Positions 1 through 6,980 of a DNA stretch of 13,530 nt are shown one piece after another; the first letter of the stretch is position 1; the number at the start of each line of letters is the position of its first letter. The position numbers and the translations under genes are program-made. The notes beneath the pieces are model-generated. The model was given only the letters and a program-made list of their open reading frames with translations, was not told the origin of the DNA and made no database searches. The stretch comes from Erythrobacter sp. UBA2510 (GTDB lineage: Bacteria; Pseudomonadota; Alphaproteobacteria; Sphingomonadales; Sphingomonadaceae): contig DDNW01000150.1 of the NCBI GenBank assembly GCA_002341345.1, forward strand, positions 41,506 to 55,035, in the 5' to 3' direction.

Positions 1-611
1 CGCACCCAAACGCCGTCCTCGGTAGAGGTGAATACTACCGGCCCGCTCGGCGGGGCAGCATCGGCAGTTTCCTGCTCGGCCTGAGCAGCAGCAAGCGCGG
101 CCTGCTCGGCACGCTCCTGCTCGACCAGCGAGGGCAATTCCGCCGCCGGGGAGAACACCGCCCGCGCCGCGAAAAACAGCCCCGCCAGCAACAGAATCAC
201 CGCGATGATCGAGAACCACACCAGACCGCCGGAAGGCGCGCGTGCGGAATCGCCGGGCTCGAACTTCTTACCCGCCGGTCCTGCGCGGCCTTCGTCCAGG
301 TCCATCTCATGACGCACCATCGCGGCGACGTCATTCTGATCCAGCCCGACCACCTTGGCGAGGTTGCGCGCAAAGCCGACCGCATAGGTCCGTCCGGCCA
401 TACGCGAAAACTCACCGGCCTCGATATGTTCGATCTGGTGCTGGGGAATGCGAGTCTGCGCCGCAACCTGCTCGAGCGTCAGCCCCCTGCGCTCGCGCGC
501 GGCGCGCAATTGCGGGCCCACGCCCGGCGGCGATTCAGGCACTGCGTCCGAATCCTGCGGCGCATCCTGGGAAAAGTCCTCGGGCGGCGTGTTGTTCATG
601 TCCTGTTTCAT
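1..611 (-). CDS. RodZ-like membrane-anchored helix-turn-helix protein (3' end outside window)
   Basis: The 203 visible residues show a variable acidic N-terminus (about 1-30). A Cro/RodZ-type helix-turn-helix follows at about 32-95, containing LRAARERRGLTLEQVA and the segment around IEAGEFSRMAGRTYAVGF that is typical of RodZ-like proteins. A basic/polar linker leads to one hydrophobic segment at about 129-150, then an Ala/Glu/Gln-rich stretch. The last residues (FTSTEDGVWVR) look like the start of the DUF4115 domain that ends this family. Such proteins sit in the inner membrane with a cytoplasmic DNA-binding-like domain; RodZ itself links MreB to cell shape. A true RodZ role here is inference. 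The start is ATG at 611, giving MKQDMNNTPPED. An in-frame ATG at 599 is the alternative, but its AGGA lies only one base upstream. The gene follows ptsP on the same strand after 136 bp. Confidence 0.85.
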   Translation of the reverse strand, partial: MKQDMNNTPPEDFSQDAPQDSDAVPESPPGVGPQLRAARERRGLTLEQVAAQTRIPQHQIEHIEAGEFSRMAGRTYAVGFARNLAKVVGLDQNDVAAMVRHEMDLDEGRAGPAGKKFEPGDSARAPSGGLVWFSIIAVILLLAGLFFAARAVFSPAAELPSLVEQERAEQAALAAAQAEQETADAAPPSGPVVFTSTEDGVWV

Positions 612-718
612 CGTCGATTGGGCAGCGCCAAAAAGTCAAAGCGAGCGGGTCGGTTAGGCGTGCCGGACTTGCTTGTCACCCGTATGAATGAAGCGCGTGG
701 CCCACAAGTCAAGCCGCA

Positions 719-736
719 GGGCCGGACTTAAGGCCC
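719..736 (-). terminator. Small GC hairpin just downstream of ptsP
   Basis: GGGCC (719-723) and GGCCC (732-736) form a perfect 5-bp inverted repeat with an 8-base loop. It starts 12 bases after the ptsP stop on the minus strand. There is no following T-tract, so it is at best a weak or factor-assisted terminator, or an RNA 3'-end stabiliser. The rest of the 612-747 gap holds no gene that I can see. Confidence 0.25.
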
Positions 737-747
737 GAACTTGCGAA

Positions 748-3036
748 TTATTCGATCTCTATGTCGTGTCCCCGCGCCCAATCGCTGAGCGCCTGGCGCA
801 AATTGGCGGGCGGGGATGCCAGCCAGCCGCGCATCGCTTCGCCGATTTCGCGCGTATCGACCTGCCGTACCAGTTCCTTGATCGGGCCGATCGCCGCCGG
901 AGTAATCGAGAGGCGCGTTATGCCCAGACCGATGAGCGCCAGCGCCTCCAGCCGGCGTCCGCCCATCTCGCCGCATACGCCAAGGTCGACATTATGCCCC
1001 GTGGTCTCACCATGGCGCGAGACCGTCTCCACCACCCGCGCAAGGAAACGCATGATCGACGGGCTGAGCCAGTCATAGCGCGCCGCCAGCAGCGGGTTCG
1101 CCCGGTCGGCGGCGAAGAGAAATTGCGTCAGATCGTTGGTGCCGATGGAGATGAAGGATATCTGCGGCAGCAATTCGTCGAGCATCTCCGCCAGCGCCGG
1201 AACTTCCAGCATCACGCCGTAGCGGATCGACTGGGGGAGCGAATGTTTCTGCTTCTTGAGGAAGGCCAACTGGCCTTCAAAAACCTCGCGCGCCTCCAGG
1301 AATTCCCACGGTTCGGAGACCATCGGAAACATGACATGAAGGTCCTTGCCCGCCGCCGCCTCCAGCAGCGCGCGTGCCTGGACCTTGAGCAGGCCGTCAC
1401 GTTCGAGCGAGAGGCGCAGCGCCCGCCAGCCCATCGCCGGGTTCTCGTCATTGTTGGACGCTTCGCTGGAAAGATAGGGCAGCGATTTGTCGCCCCCGAC
1501 ATCGACCGTGCGGAAGATCACCGGCTTGGAGCCCGCAGCCTCGAGCACTTCGCGATAGAGCCGCGTCTGGCGCTCGCGCGCAGGCAATACGGGCGAGACG
1601 AGGAACTGGAACTCGGTCCGGAACAGGCCGATCCCGTCGCCCCCGGCCACGGCCACGGTGGCGACATCCTCACGCAGGCCGGCGTTCATCATGATCGTGA
1701 TGCGCTTGCCGTCGCGGCTGACCGGCTCGACATCGCGAAGCTTGGCATAGGCAGCGCGCTTTTCGCGGCTGCGCGCGAGCCTCGCTTCGAACGCTTCCTC
1801 GACGCTGGGTTGCGGGCGCAGCGTCAGGGTGGCTGCGTCGCCATCGACCAGCAGTGTATCGCCTTCACGCACCAGACCGCGCAGATTCCTGAGGCGCCCG
1901 ATCACCGGCACACCCATCGCGCGCGCCACGATCACCACATGCGCGGTCAGCGAGCCTTCCTCCAGCACCACGGCCTTCAGCCGCCGCCGGTCGTATTCGA
2001 GCAGCTCGGCAGGCCCGAGATTTTTCGCGATCAGAACCGCATCGCCGCGCAGGCCCGCGCTGGCCGCCGTGCCCAGCTGGCCCGAGACGATCCGGATCAG
2101 CCGGTTGGCGAGATCTTCCAGATCGTGCATCCGGTCGGCGAGCAGCGGGTCGGAAATCTCGCGCATGCGCATACGGGTGCGCTGCTGGACGCGCTCGATC
2201 GCGGCCTCGGCGGTCAGGCCGGAATCGATCGCTTCGTTGATGCGCCGAGCCCAGCCTTCGTCATAAGCGAACATCTTGTAGGTCTCGAGCACCTGTTCAT
2301 GCTCGCCGCCGACGCCGAATTCGGCCTGACCCGTCATCGAATCGATCTGTTCGCGCATCTTGTCAAAGGCGAGAAACACGCGCTGGCGCTCGGCCTCGGT
2401 ATCCTCGGCCACAGTTTGCTCGATCTGAACGCGCGGCTGGTGGAACACGGCCTGCCCCATGGCGAGGCCCTTGACCAGTTGCAGGCCTTCGATGGTCTGC
2501 TGACCGCTCTGCGCTTCTGAACGCTCGCCCAGCGCCTCGTCATCGACGAGCCCGGCGTTATGGATCAGCTCGGCCAGCACCATGGCGACCGTCTGCAGCG
2601 CCTCGATCTCGACCTCTTCATAGCGGCGCGGCTCGACATGCTGGACGGTCAGCACGCCGACCGAGCGGGCGCGGCGTACGATGGGGACGCCCGCGAAGGA
2701 GTGAAATTTTTCCTCGCCCGTTTCGGGTCGGTACTGGAATTCCGGGTGGGTCGCCGCCTCGTCGAGGTTCAGCGTTTCGATATTCTGGGCGATGGTGCCG
2801 GTCAGCCCCTCACCGACGCCCAGCCGGGTGACGTGGACCGCGCTCTGGTTCAGGCCGCGGGTGGCGAACAGTTCGAGCATCCCCTCGCGCAGGAGATAGA
2901 TCGAACACACCTCGCTCGAGAGCGATTCACCGATGATCTCGACCACCTGGTTGAGCTTGGCCTGCGCATGGCTGCGCGCGGCCATCACCTCGTGCAGGCG
3001 GGTCAGGATCGAACGGGCAGCGGCAGCGGCGGTCAT
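748..3036 (-). CDS. ptsP: Phosphoenolpyruvate-protein phosphotransferase PtsP (enzyme I-Ntr, GAF domain)
   Basis: Enzyme I of the nitrogen phosphotransferase system autophosphorylates on a histidine with PEP and passes the phosphate to NPr (PtsO) and then PtsN; it acts in the cytoplasm. The 762-residue product has the full domain order. A GAF sensor domain spans about 28-160. The PEP-utiliser N-terminal helical region spans about 185-320. The swivelling phosphohistidine domain contains GSLTAHVVIVARAMGVP, with the probable active residue His366. The PEP-binding barrel spans about 440-710 and carries GLFRTEF (Arg473), ENPAMGWRALR, VMFPMVSE, GVMLEVPA, SIGTNDLTQ and VCGEMGGR (Cys688). Length matches the roughly 750-residue PtsP family, and the N-terminal GAF separates it from sugar PTS enzyme I. 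The start ATG at 3036 has only a weak GGGA two bases upstream; the conserved N-terminal helix begins soon after, so this start is kept. No ptsN or ptsO gene is visible nearby. Confidence 0.96.
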   Translation of the reverse strand: MTAAAAARSILTRLHEVMAARSHAQAKLNQVVEIIGESLSSEVCSIYLLREGMLELFATRGLNQSAVHVTRLGVGEGLTGTIAQNIETLNLDEAATHPEFQYRPETGEEKFHSFAGVPIVRRARSVGVLTVQHVEPRRYEEVEIEALQTVAMVLAELIHNAGLVDDEALGERSEAQSGQQTIEGLQLVKGLAMGQAVFHQPRVQIEQTVAEDTEAERQRVFLAFDKMREQIDSMTGQAEFGVGGEHEQVLETYKMFAYDEGWARRINEAIDSGLTAEAAIERVQQRTRMRMREISDPLLADRMHDLEDLANRLIRIVSGQLGTAASAGLRGDAVLIAKNLGPAELLEYDRRRLKAVVLEEGSLTAHVVIVARAMGVPVIGRLRNLRGLVREGDTLLVDGDAATLTLRPQPSVEEAFEARLARSREKRAAYAKLRDVEPVSRDGKRITIMMNAGLREDVATVAVAGGDGIGLFRTEFQFLVSPVLPARERQTRLYREVLEAAGSKPVIFRTVDVGGDKSLPYLSSEASNNDENPAMGWRALRLSLERDGLLKVQARALLEAAAGKDLHVMFPMVSEPWEFLEAREVFEGQLAFLKKQKHSLPQSIRYGVMLEVPALAEMLDELLPQISFISIGTNDLTQFLFAADRANPLLAARYDWLSPSIMRFLARVVETVSRHGETTGHNVDLGVCGEMGGRRLEALALIGLGITRLSITPAAIGPIKELVRQVDTREIGEAMRGWLASPPANLRQALSDWARGHDIEIE

Positions 3037-3112
3037 TATCCCGAGGACTAGACCATTGTGGCGCGTTTGGGAATGCGGTGACTCGCAAACTCGCAGCTCC
3101 GGTCTGCGCCCC

Positions 3113-3153
3113 CTCCCAGCCTCCCTGTAGGGTAAACTTTGGGAGGTCGGGAG
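3113..3153. repeat. Imperfect inverted repeat in the ptsP upstream gap
   Basis: A 13-base arm, CTCCCAGCCTCCC (3113-3125), is complementary to GGGAGGTCGGGAG (3141-3153) except for a two-base mismatch in the middle; the loop is 15 bases. It lies in the 166-bp gap between the DUF465 gene and ptsP. It could end the DUF465 transcript or be part of the ptsP leader, and it resembles a REP-like intergenic hairpin. No T-run follows on either strand. A separate short palindrome, GTTTCAGTGAAAC, lies at 3178-3190, and its core TCAGTGAA recurs at 3203-3210 over the DUF465 stop codon. Confidence 0.4.
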
Positions 3154-3202
3154 AGGGAGCGGGCTGGCGCCGCGAATGTTTCAGTGAAACTGGAACAGAG
3201 TA

Positions 3203-3358
3203 TCAGTGAAGCGCGATCTCTTCCTTGATCTTGAGCTTTTGCTTCTTGAGAAACTGGATCCTTACCATGTCGGGGGCCGGGCGGCTCATTTCGTCCTTGA
3301 GGCGGCGATCAAGCCCATCATGCTTGGCCTGAAGGGCGCTGACATGCGAAGTTTCCAT
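3203..3358 (-). CDS. Small DUF465 (YdcH-family) protein
   Basis: This is a 51-residue, mostly helical, highly charged protein beginning METSHVSALQAKHDGLDRRL and ending in a lysine-rich FLKKQKLKIKEEIALH tail. The pattern of two amphipathic helices, with an H..LD..I/L motif followed by LKKxKLxIKEEI, is the DUF465/YdcH signature. Members are about 50-80 residues with no established biochemical function; a short helical hairpin that oligomerises is the likely fold. The start ATG at 3358 has an excellent AAGGAG six bases upstream. The gene precedes ptsP on the same strand and is divergent from a second DUF465 gene (3644-3841). The two are clearly related in their C-terminal Lys-rich half, which suggests paralogy. 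Confidence 0.88.
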   Translation of the reverse strand: METSHVSALQAKHDGLDRRLKDEMSRPAPDMVRIQFLKKQKLKIKEEIALH

Positions 3359-3643
3359 GAGTTTCTCCTTAGCGTCGAGCCCGGCAGGGCCAATCCCAAC
3401 CGGGGGTGGCTGCCCTTCGCAATGGAAGGGGCCGGCGAGCGCTTCGGCATGACGACTCGGCGTCTTGCCATGCCCTCGTGATTGTCATGAAATCACATTA
3501 AGCCTAAATCGGCAAACCCGGATTGCGACGGGGCGATTGCATAGCGGGGCGATGTGCAGATAAGGGGCATTGGCCGGTGCGCGCTGGGGCGCAATGGTGG
3601 GGTAGAACCCACGGTCTGAGCCGGTGCTGGATAGGGCAAGTCG
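3359..3643. promoter_or_regulatory. Divergent intergenic region between the two DUF465 genes
   Basis: This 285-bp stretch must hold the promoters of both divergent genes. It contains an inverted repeat GGCATG (3446-3451) / CATGCC (3469-3474) with additional GAC/GTC pairing inside. A locally AT-richer stretch at about 3481-3512 is the likeliest promoter location. A small hairpin GTGGG-GTAGAA-CCCAC lies at 3597-3612, about 30 bases before the plus-strand gene. I could not assign confident -35/-10 boxes, and open frames here lack any protein-like character. Confidence 0.35.
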
Positions 3644-3841
3644 TTGACCGAAGAGGAAATGCGCAAGCGGCTGGCGACGCTCCGGATCGAGCACCGCGAT
3701 CTCGACGCGGCCATCGCCGCGCTTACCGAGAAGAGCGGTCCCGACCAGTTGCAGGTCGCGCGGCTGAAAAAACGCAAACTGGTGCTGAAAGATCAGATCG
3801 CGGTTTTCGAGGATTACCTCACCCCTGACATCATCGCCTGA
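3644..3841 (+). CDS. DUF465 (YdcH-family) protein, second copy
   Basis: This 65-residue helical protein, MTEEEMRKRLATLRIEHRDL then a DAAIAALTE helix, has the DUF465 core: an HRDLD motif, then DQLQVARLKKRKLVLKDQI and a short FEDYLTPDIIA tail. No catalytic residues are visible and the function is unknown. The start chosen is TTG at 3644, because the MTEEE N-terminus looks native to this family and an AGGG lies seven bases upstream. ATG at 3659 is the alternative, but it would remove the first five residues and has its purine-rich site only about two bases away. It is divergent from the shorter DUF465 gene and 109 bp upstream of the DUF1465 gene on the same strand, so the two may be co-transcribed. 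Confidence 0.87.
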   Translation: MTEEEMRKRLATLRIEHRDLDAAIAALTEKSGPDQLQVARLKKRKLVLKDQIAVFEDYLTPDIIA

Positions 3842-3909
3842 AATGGCACAGATCAGGCGGTCCGCGACAATTCGTTCCTCAAAGGGACAACGTCGCCAAA
3901 GCGCGCTGC

Positions 3910-3946
3910 GCCCTCTTCCGGCAGGGCGACGCCGGCGCTAGGCCGG
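3910..3946 (+). other. Two small hairpins in the leader of the DUF1465 gene
   Basis: GCCCT (3910-3914) pairs with AGGGC (3923-3927), and CCGGC (3932-3936) pairs with GCCGG (3942-3946). The second stem spans the only Shine-Dalgarno-like TAGG before the ATG at 3951 and could mask it in the mRNA. Both stems are only 5 bp, and in GC-rich DNA such stems arise by chance. Confidence 0.25.
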
Positions 3947-3950
3947 TTGC

Positions 3951-4454
3951 ATGACCAGTCCCGCAAAAGATATCAGCGCCGCCATTGTCGAGGCCCTCTA
4001 TACCGAGGCACTGGTGCTCGCCGACGAGGCACGCGCCGCCTTCGACCTGCCCACCCCCTATCTGCCGCTGGACGAGAGCGAGGAGCGCGAGCGCGTCGCC
4101 ATGTCGAGCGAGGCGCTGCGCACCACTACGCGGATGATGCATGCCCTCGCCTGGCTGCTCAACCAGCGCGCCTATTTTGCCGGCGAACTTACCGCGCAAC
4201 AAGTCGAACGCTACGGTCGCCTGCCTCCCGAACAGCTGAGCCGCGACGACAGTCACCGGGTGTTGCTCGATGACGACGTGGTCGAACTGGCGATGCGGAC
4301 CGAACATTTCTACGCCCGCGTCGCACGGCTCGATGCGGCGCGCATCGCCTCCGCCAAGCCCACCCATGAGCAGACCGATAACGAGCACCCCGGCGGCGAG
4401 ATTGGTCGCCTTCAGCGCACGCTGGGTGCCGCTCTGGGCATTTCACTCGGCTAG
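3951..4454 (+). CDS. DUF1465 family protein, RcdA-like
   Basis: The product is a 167-residue helical, acidic protein. The segment SSEALRTTTRMMHALAWLLN followed by QRAYFAGELTAQQVERYG resembles, from memory, the core of Caulobacter RcdA, the DUF1465 protein that acts as an adaptor in ClpXP-dependent turnover of CtrA and other cell-cycle proteins. A second helix (about 105-127, DDDVVELAMRTEHFYARVARL) completes the expected three-helix bundle. The C-terminal tail after about 130 is polar and probably disordered, as in RcdA. Family membership is what I see; an adaptor role in this organism is inference. The start ATG at 3951 gives the expected length and has AGG eight bases upstream. The gene lies just after a DUF465 gene, and its last 12 bases overlap the convergent 3' end of glpK. 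Confidence 0.85.
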   Translation: MTSPAKDISAAIVEALYTEALVLADEARAAFDLPTPYLPLDESEERERVAMSSEALRTTTRMMHALAWLLNQRAYFAGELTAQQVERYGRLPPEQLSRDDSHRVLLDDDVVELAMRTEHFYARVARLDAARIASAKPTHEQTDNEHPGGEIGRLQRTLGAALGISLG

Positions 4455-5924
4455 TTTTTCGACCGCCGCCGCCCAATTGGCGATCCGCTCGGCGCGGGTC
4501 GCCTCGTCCATCGCCGGCAGAAAGTCCTGCGCCGCGCCGCTCATCGCCTCGGCTGCCTGCTTCAGATCGGGGTAGAGCCCCGCCCCGGCTGCTGCCAGCA
4601 TCGCCGCGCCCAGCGCCGTGGTCTCGACGAAATCGGGCCGCGTTACCGTCAGGCCGAGCAGGTCGGCAATGTCCTGCGCCATCCAGTCGTTCGATGACAT
4701 GCCGCCATCGATCCTGAGGCTCGACCAGGGCGCGCCGTCGGCGGCAAAAGCCGCGGCAAGGTCCACGGTCTGGTGCGCCATCGATTCCAGCGCTGCGCGT
4801 ACGATATGCGCCTTGCCCGTGTCGAAGCCGAGCCCGGCGATCTTGCCTCGCGCATGGGGCAGCCAGTGCGGGGCGCCGAGGCCCGACAGCGCCGGAACCA
4901 CCACCACGCCGCCGCTGCTCTCGATCGAACGGGCGAGGTTCTCGCTTTCGGCGGCCGTCTCGATCAGGCCGAGCGTATCGCGCAGATACTGGATCAGCGA
5001 CCCGGCGACGAACACCGAGCCTTCGAGCGCATAGGTCCGCTGTCCCCCCGCCTGTACCAGCACCGTGCCGAGCAGCCGGTGGTGCAAACGCGGCAGCGCC
5101 TCGCCCATATTGGTGAGGACGAAAGCGCCGGTACCATAGGTCGCCTTGGTATCGCCGGGGCTCAGGCAATTTTGCCCGACCGACGCCGCCTGCTGGTCGC
5201 CCGCCATGCCGGTAATCGGGATTTCCCCGCCCAGCACGGTTTCCTCGGTCGTGGCGAGCGGCCCATAATTGTCGACCACTTGACCGAGCGCCGACAATGG
5301 CACGCCAAACAATTCGCACAGCTCCTCGTCCCACGATCCGCCCGCGAGCGGGAGCAGCAAGGTCCGGCTGGCATTGGCTGCATCGGTGATAAAGCTCTTG
5401 CCGCCGCTGAGCTTCCACACCAGCCAGCTCTCGACCGTGCCCAGCGCCAGCGTGCCGCGTGTCGCGGCGTCCTTCACCGCGTCCACATGGTCGAGCAGCC
5501 AGCGCATCTTGGTACCGGAGAAGTAGGGATCGAGCAGCAGGCCGGTCTTTTCGCGTACCGCCGCTTCATGCCCCCCGGCCTTGAGCCCGGCGCAGAAATC
5601 AGCCGTGCGCCGATCCTGCCACACGATGGCGCGCGTCAGCGGCTCGCCCGTCTCCTTGTCCCACGCGACCACGGTCTCGCGCTGGTTGGTGATGCCGATC
5701 GCGGCGATGTTTTCCGGCCCGCCGACATGTTCGATCATCGCCTTGGCGCACGTGAGCGTCTGATCCCAGATTTCATTGGCGTCATGCTCGACCCAACCGG
5801 TGCGCGGATAGTGCTGCGTCAGCTCGCGCTGGGCCACACCGCGCGGCGCACCGTCAAGGCCGAACAGCATTGCCCTCGTGCTGGTCGTTCCCTCGTCAAG
5901 CACGAGGATCGAGATTTCGCTCAT
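4443..5924 (-). CDS. glpK: Glycerol kinase GlpK
   Basis: Glycerol kinase phosphorylates glycerol with ATP to sn-glycerol 3-phosphate in the cytoplasm. The 493-residue product has the FGGY-family layout. It has the phosphate-1 loop DEGTTSTRA (10-18) and the FGGY signature region GITNQRETVVAWDKETGEPL (77-96). The substrate contacts are Arg82, Glu83, Trp102, Tyr134 and Asp243 (GMAGDQQAA). Also present are the C-terminal adenosine motif SGLGAPHW and IDGGMSSNDWMAQ. All positions match family residues, so it should be active. The start is ATG at 5924, preceded by AGGAAGGA and giving MSEISILVLDEG. An upstream in-frame ATG at 5984 would add 20 unrelated residues and run into the divergent gene. No glpF, glpD or glpR lies beside it. 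Its 3' end overlaps the DUF1465 gene by 12 bp. Confidence 0.97.
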   Translation of the reverse strand: MSEISILVLDEGTTSTRAMLFGLDGAPRGVAQRELTQHYPRTGWVEHDANEIWDQTLTCAKAMIEHVGGPENIAAIGITNQRETVVAWDKETGEPLTRAIVWQDRRTADFCAGLKAGGHEAAVREKTGLLLDPYFSGTKMRWLLDHVDAVKDAATRGTLALGTVESWLVWKLSGGKSFITDAANASRTLLLPLAGGSWDEELCELFGVPLSALGQVVDNYGPLATTEETVLGGEIPITGMAGDQQAASVGQNCLSPGDTKATYGTGAFVLTNMGEALPRLHHRLLGTVLVQAGGQRTYALEGSVFVAGSLIQYLRDTLGLIETAAESENLARSIESSGGVVVVPALSGLGAPHWLPHARGKIAGLGFDTGKAHIVRAALESMAHQTVDLAAAFAADGAPWSSLRIDGGMSSNDWMAQDIADLLGLTVTRPDFVETTALGAAMLAAAGAGLYPDLKQAAEAMSGAAQDFLPAMDEATRAERIANWAAAVEKLAE

Positions 5925-5959
5925 GGCAATCCTTCCTGATTGCCGCCATATGTGCAGAC

Positions 5960-6865
5960 ATGGACCGACCCTCGCAACCCCCACACCCTCAACAAGATAA
6001 CGACTGGCCGACCGGCAAGGTCGAGCGGCTGGAGCCCCTGGTGGCGCGGGTGCTTGCGCCCAACCCCTCGCCCTTCACCTATACCGGCACCCAGACCTAT
6101 CTGGTGGGTGACGAACGCGGCCTGGTGGTGATCGACCCCGGACCGGAGCAGCCGGATCATCTGGCGGCGCTGGTCGAGGCCATCGGCGAGGCACCGGTCA
6201 TCGCCATCGCCTGCACGCACACGCATCGCGACCACTCGCCCGCTACCGGCCCACTGGCGGCCAGCACCGGCGCACCGGTGATCGGCTGCGCCACGCTGGT
6301 GATCGAGAGCGCCGATAACGAACAAAGACCACAGGTCGAGGCACCCTTCGACAAAAGCTACGCGCCCGATGCAGTGATGAAAGACGGCGACACGATCGAG
6401 GGACCGGACTGGCGGCTGACCGCTGTCGCGACGCCGGGTCACACATCGAACCATCTATGTTACGCGCTCGAACCATCGGGCGCACTGTTCACCGGCGACC
6501 ATGTGATGGGCTGGTCGACCAGCGTCGTCGTGCCGCCGGACGGCGACATGTCTGCCTATATGGACAGCCTCGGCAAGCTCTACGAGCGCGAGGATACGGT
6601 CTATTACCCTGCCCATGGTCCGGCAGTCGAAAAGCCCAAACAGCTGGTGCGTGGCATGATCGGCCATCGCCGCCAGCGCGAGCGGCAGATCCTCAAATTG
6701 CTTGGCGTTGAGGCACGCCCGGTCGAGGCGCTGGTGCCCGAGATGTACAAGGGCGTCGACAAGCGGCTGTGGCCAGCTGCCGGGCAGAGCGTGCTCGCGC
6801 ATCTGCTCGATCTGGAAAACCGGCGCGAGGTACGGCGTACAGGGGAGATCTGGGCACTGGCCTGA
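5960..6865 (+). CDS. MBL-fold metallo-hydrolase, LACTB2-like with C-terminal winged-helix tail
   Basis: This 301-residue metallo-beta-lactamase-fold enzyme carries the complete metal-binding set. It has HTHRDH at 87-92 (His87, His89, Asp91, His92), His161 in TPGHTSNH, Asp180 in FTGDHVMG, and His219 in YPAHGP. A dinuclear zinc hydrolase is therefore expected. The C-terminal part, from about 236 (HRRQRERQILKLL onward to WPAAGQSVLAHLLDLE), fits the small winged-helix extension of the LACTB2-like group, some members of which act on RNA or thioesters. The substrate here cannot be read from sequence. The start ATG at 5960 has no clear Shine-Dalgarno; an internal GTG near residue 29, just before the conserved ARVLAPNPSPFTYTGTQTYL segment, is possible. 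It is head-to-head with glpK across 35 bp. Confidence 0.88.
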   Translation: MDRPSQPPHPQQDNDWPTGKVERLEPLVARVLAPNPSPFTYTGTQTYLVGDERGLVVIDPGPEQPDHLAALVEAIGEAPVIAIACTHTHRDHSPATGPLAASTGAPVIGCATLVIESADNEQRPQVEAPFDKSYAPDAVMKDGDTIEGPDWRLTAVATPGHTSNHLCYALEPSGALFTGDHVMGWSTSVVVPPDGDMSAYMDSLGKLYEREDTVYYPAHGPAVEKPKQLVRGMIGHRRQRERQILKLLGVEARPVEALVPEMYKGVDKRLWPAAGQSVLAHLLDLENRREVRRTGEIWALA

Positions 6866-6924
6866 GAACAGCTTTCGTCGCGAGTCCATCCCGACAAATC
6901 CAGTTTCGCGAAGCAAAAACTTAT

Positions 6925-6964
6925 TGTAAATGCGCCCTCGGGACGGGTGCCGCCTGCGGGCGGC
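6925..6964 (+). promoter_or_regulatory. AT-rich promoter-like patch and leader hairpin before the His-bearing membrane protein gene
   Basis: An unusually AT-rich island (about 6911-6931) contains TGTAAA (6925-6930), a possible -10 element; no good -35 is evident. It is followed by a perfect hairpin GCCGCC (6949-6954), TGCG loop, GGCGGC (6959-6964). The hairpin ends two bases before the GAGGG ribosome-binding site at 6967-6971. The hairpin is certain as sequence, but its role (leader structure or weak terminator of the upstream gene) is a guess. Confidence 0.3.
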
Positions 6965-6980
6965 TTGAGGGAAAAACGTC

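Noticed and set aside
682..712. Possible promoter for the RodZ-like gene (TTGACT on the minus strand at 712-707)
   Set aside because: The -35-like hexamer is good, but nothing resembling a -10 box lies 16-18 bases downstream, so I did not call it.
688..2520. A 610-codon plus-strand open frame opposite ptsP
   Set aside because: It is antisense to the well-supported ptsP, its protein is Arg/His/Gln/Asp-rich low-complexity with no motif, and such long frames arise from GC-biased third positions on the other strand.
3206..3481. A 91-codon plus-strand ORF opposite the small DUF465 gene
   Set aside because: The minus-strand 51-codon gene has a perfect AAGGAG site and a recognisable family pattern; the plus frame is its reverse complement shadow.
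3597..3641. tRNA-like look of the sequence around GGTAGAACCCAC
   Set aside because: Only one 5-bp stem forms; there is no acceptor stem, anticodon arm or T-arm consensus.
4189..5418. A 409-codon minus-strand frame overlapping glpK in another frame
   Set aside because: Arg/Gly-rich product, no ribosome-binding site, same strand but out of frame with a clearly functional enzyme.
4773..5939. A 388-codon plus-strand open frame opposite glpK
   Set aside because: It lies wholly antisense to glpK, lacks domain motifs and has shadow-type composition.
5925..5984. Longer glpK starting at ATG 5984
   Set aside because: The 20 extra residues are absent from GlpK proteins, and the AGGAAGGA site is placed for the ATG at 5924.
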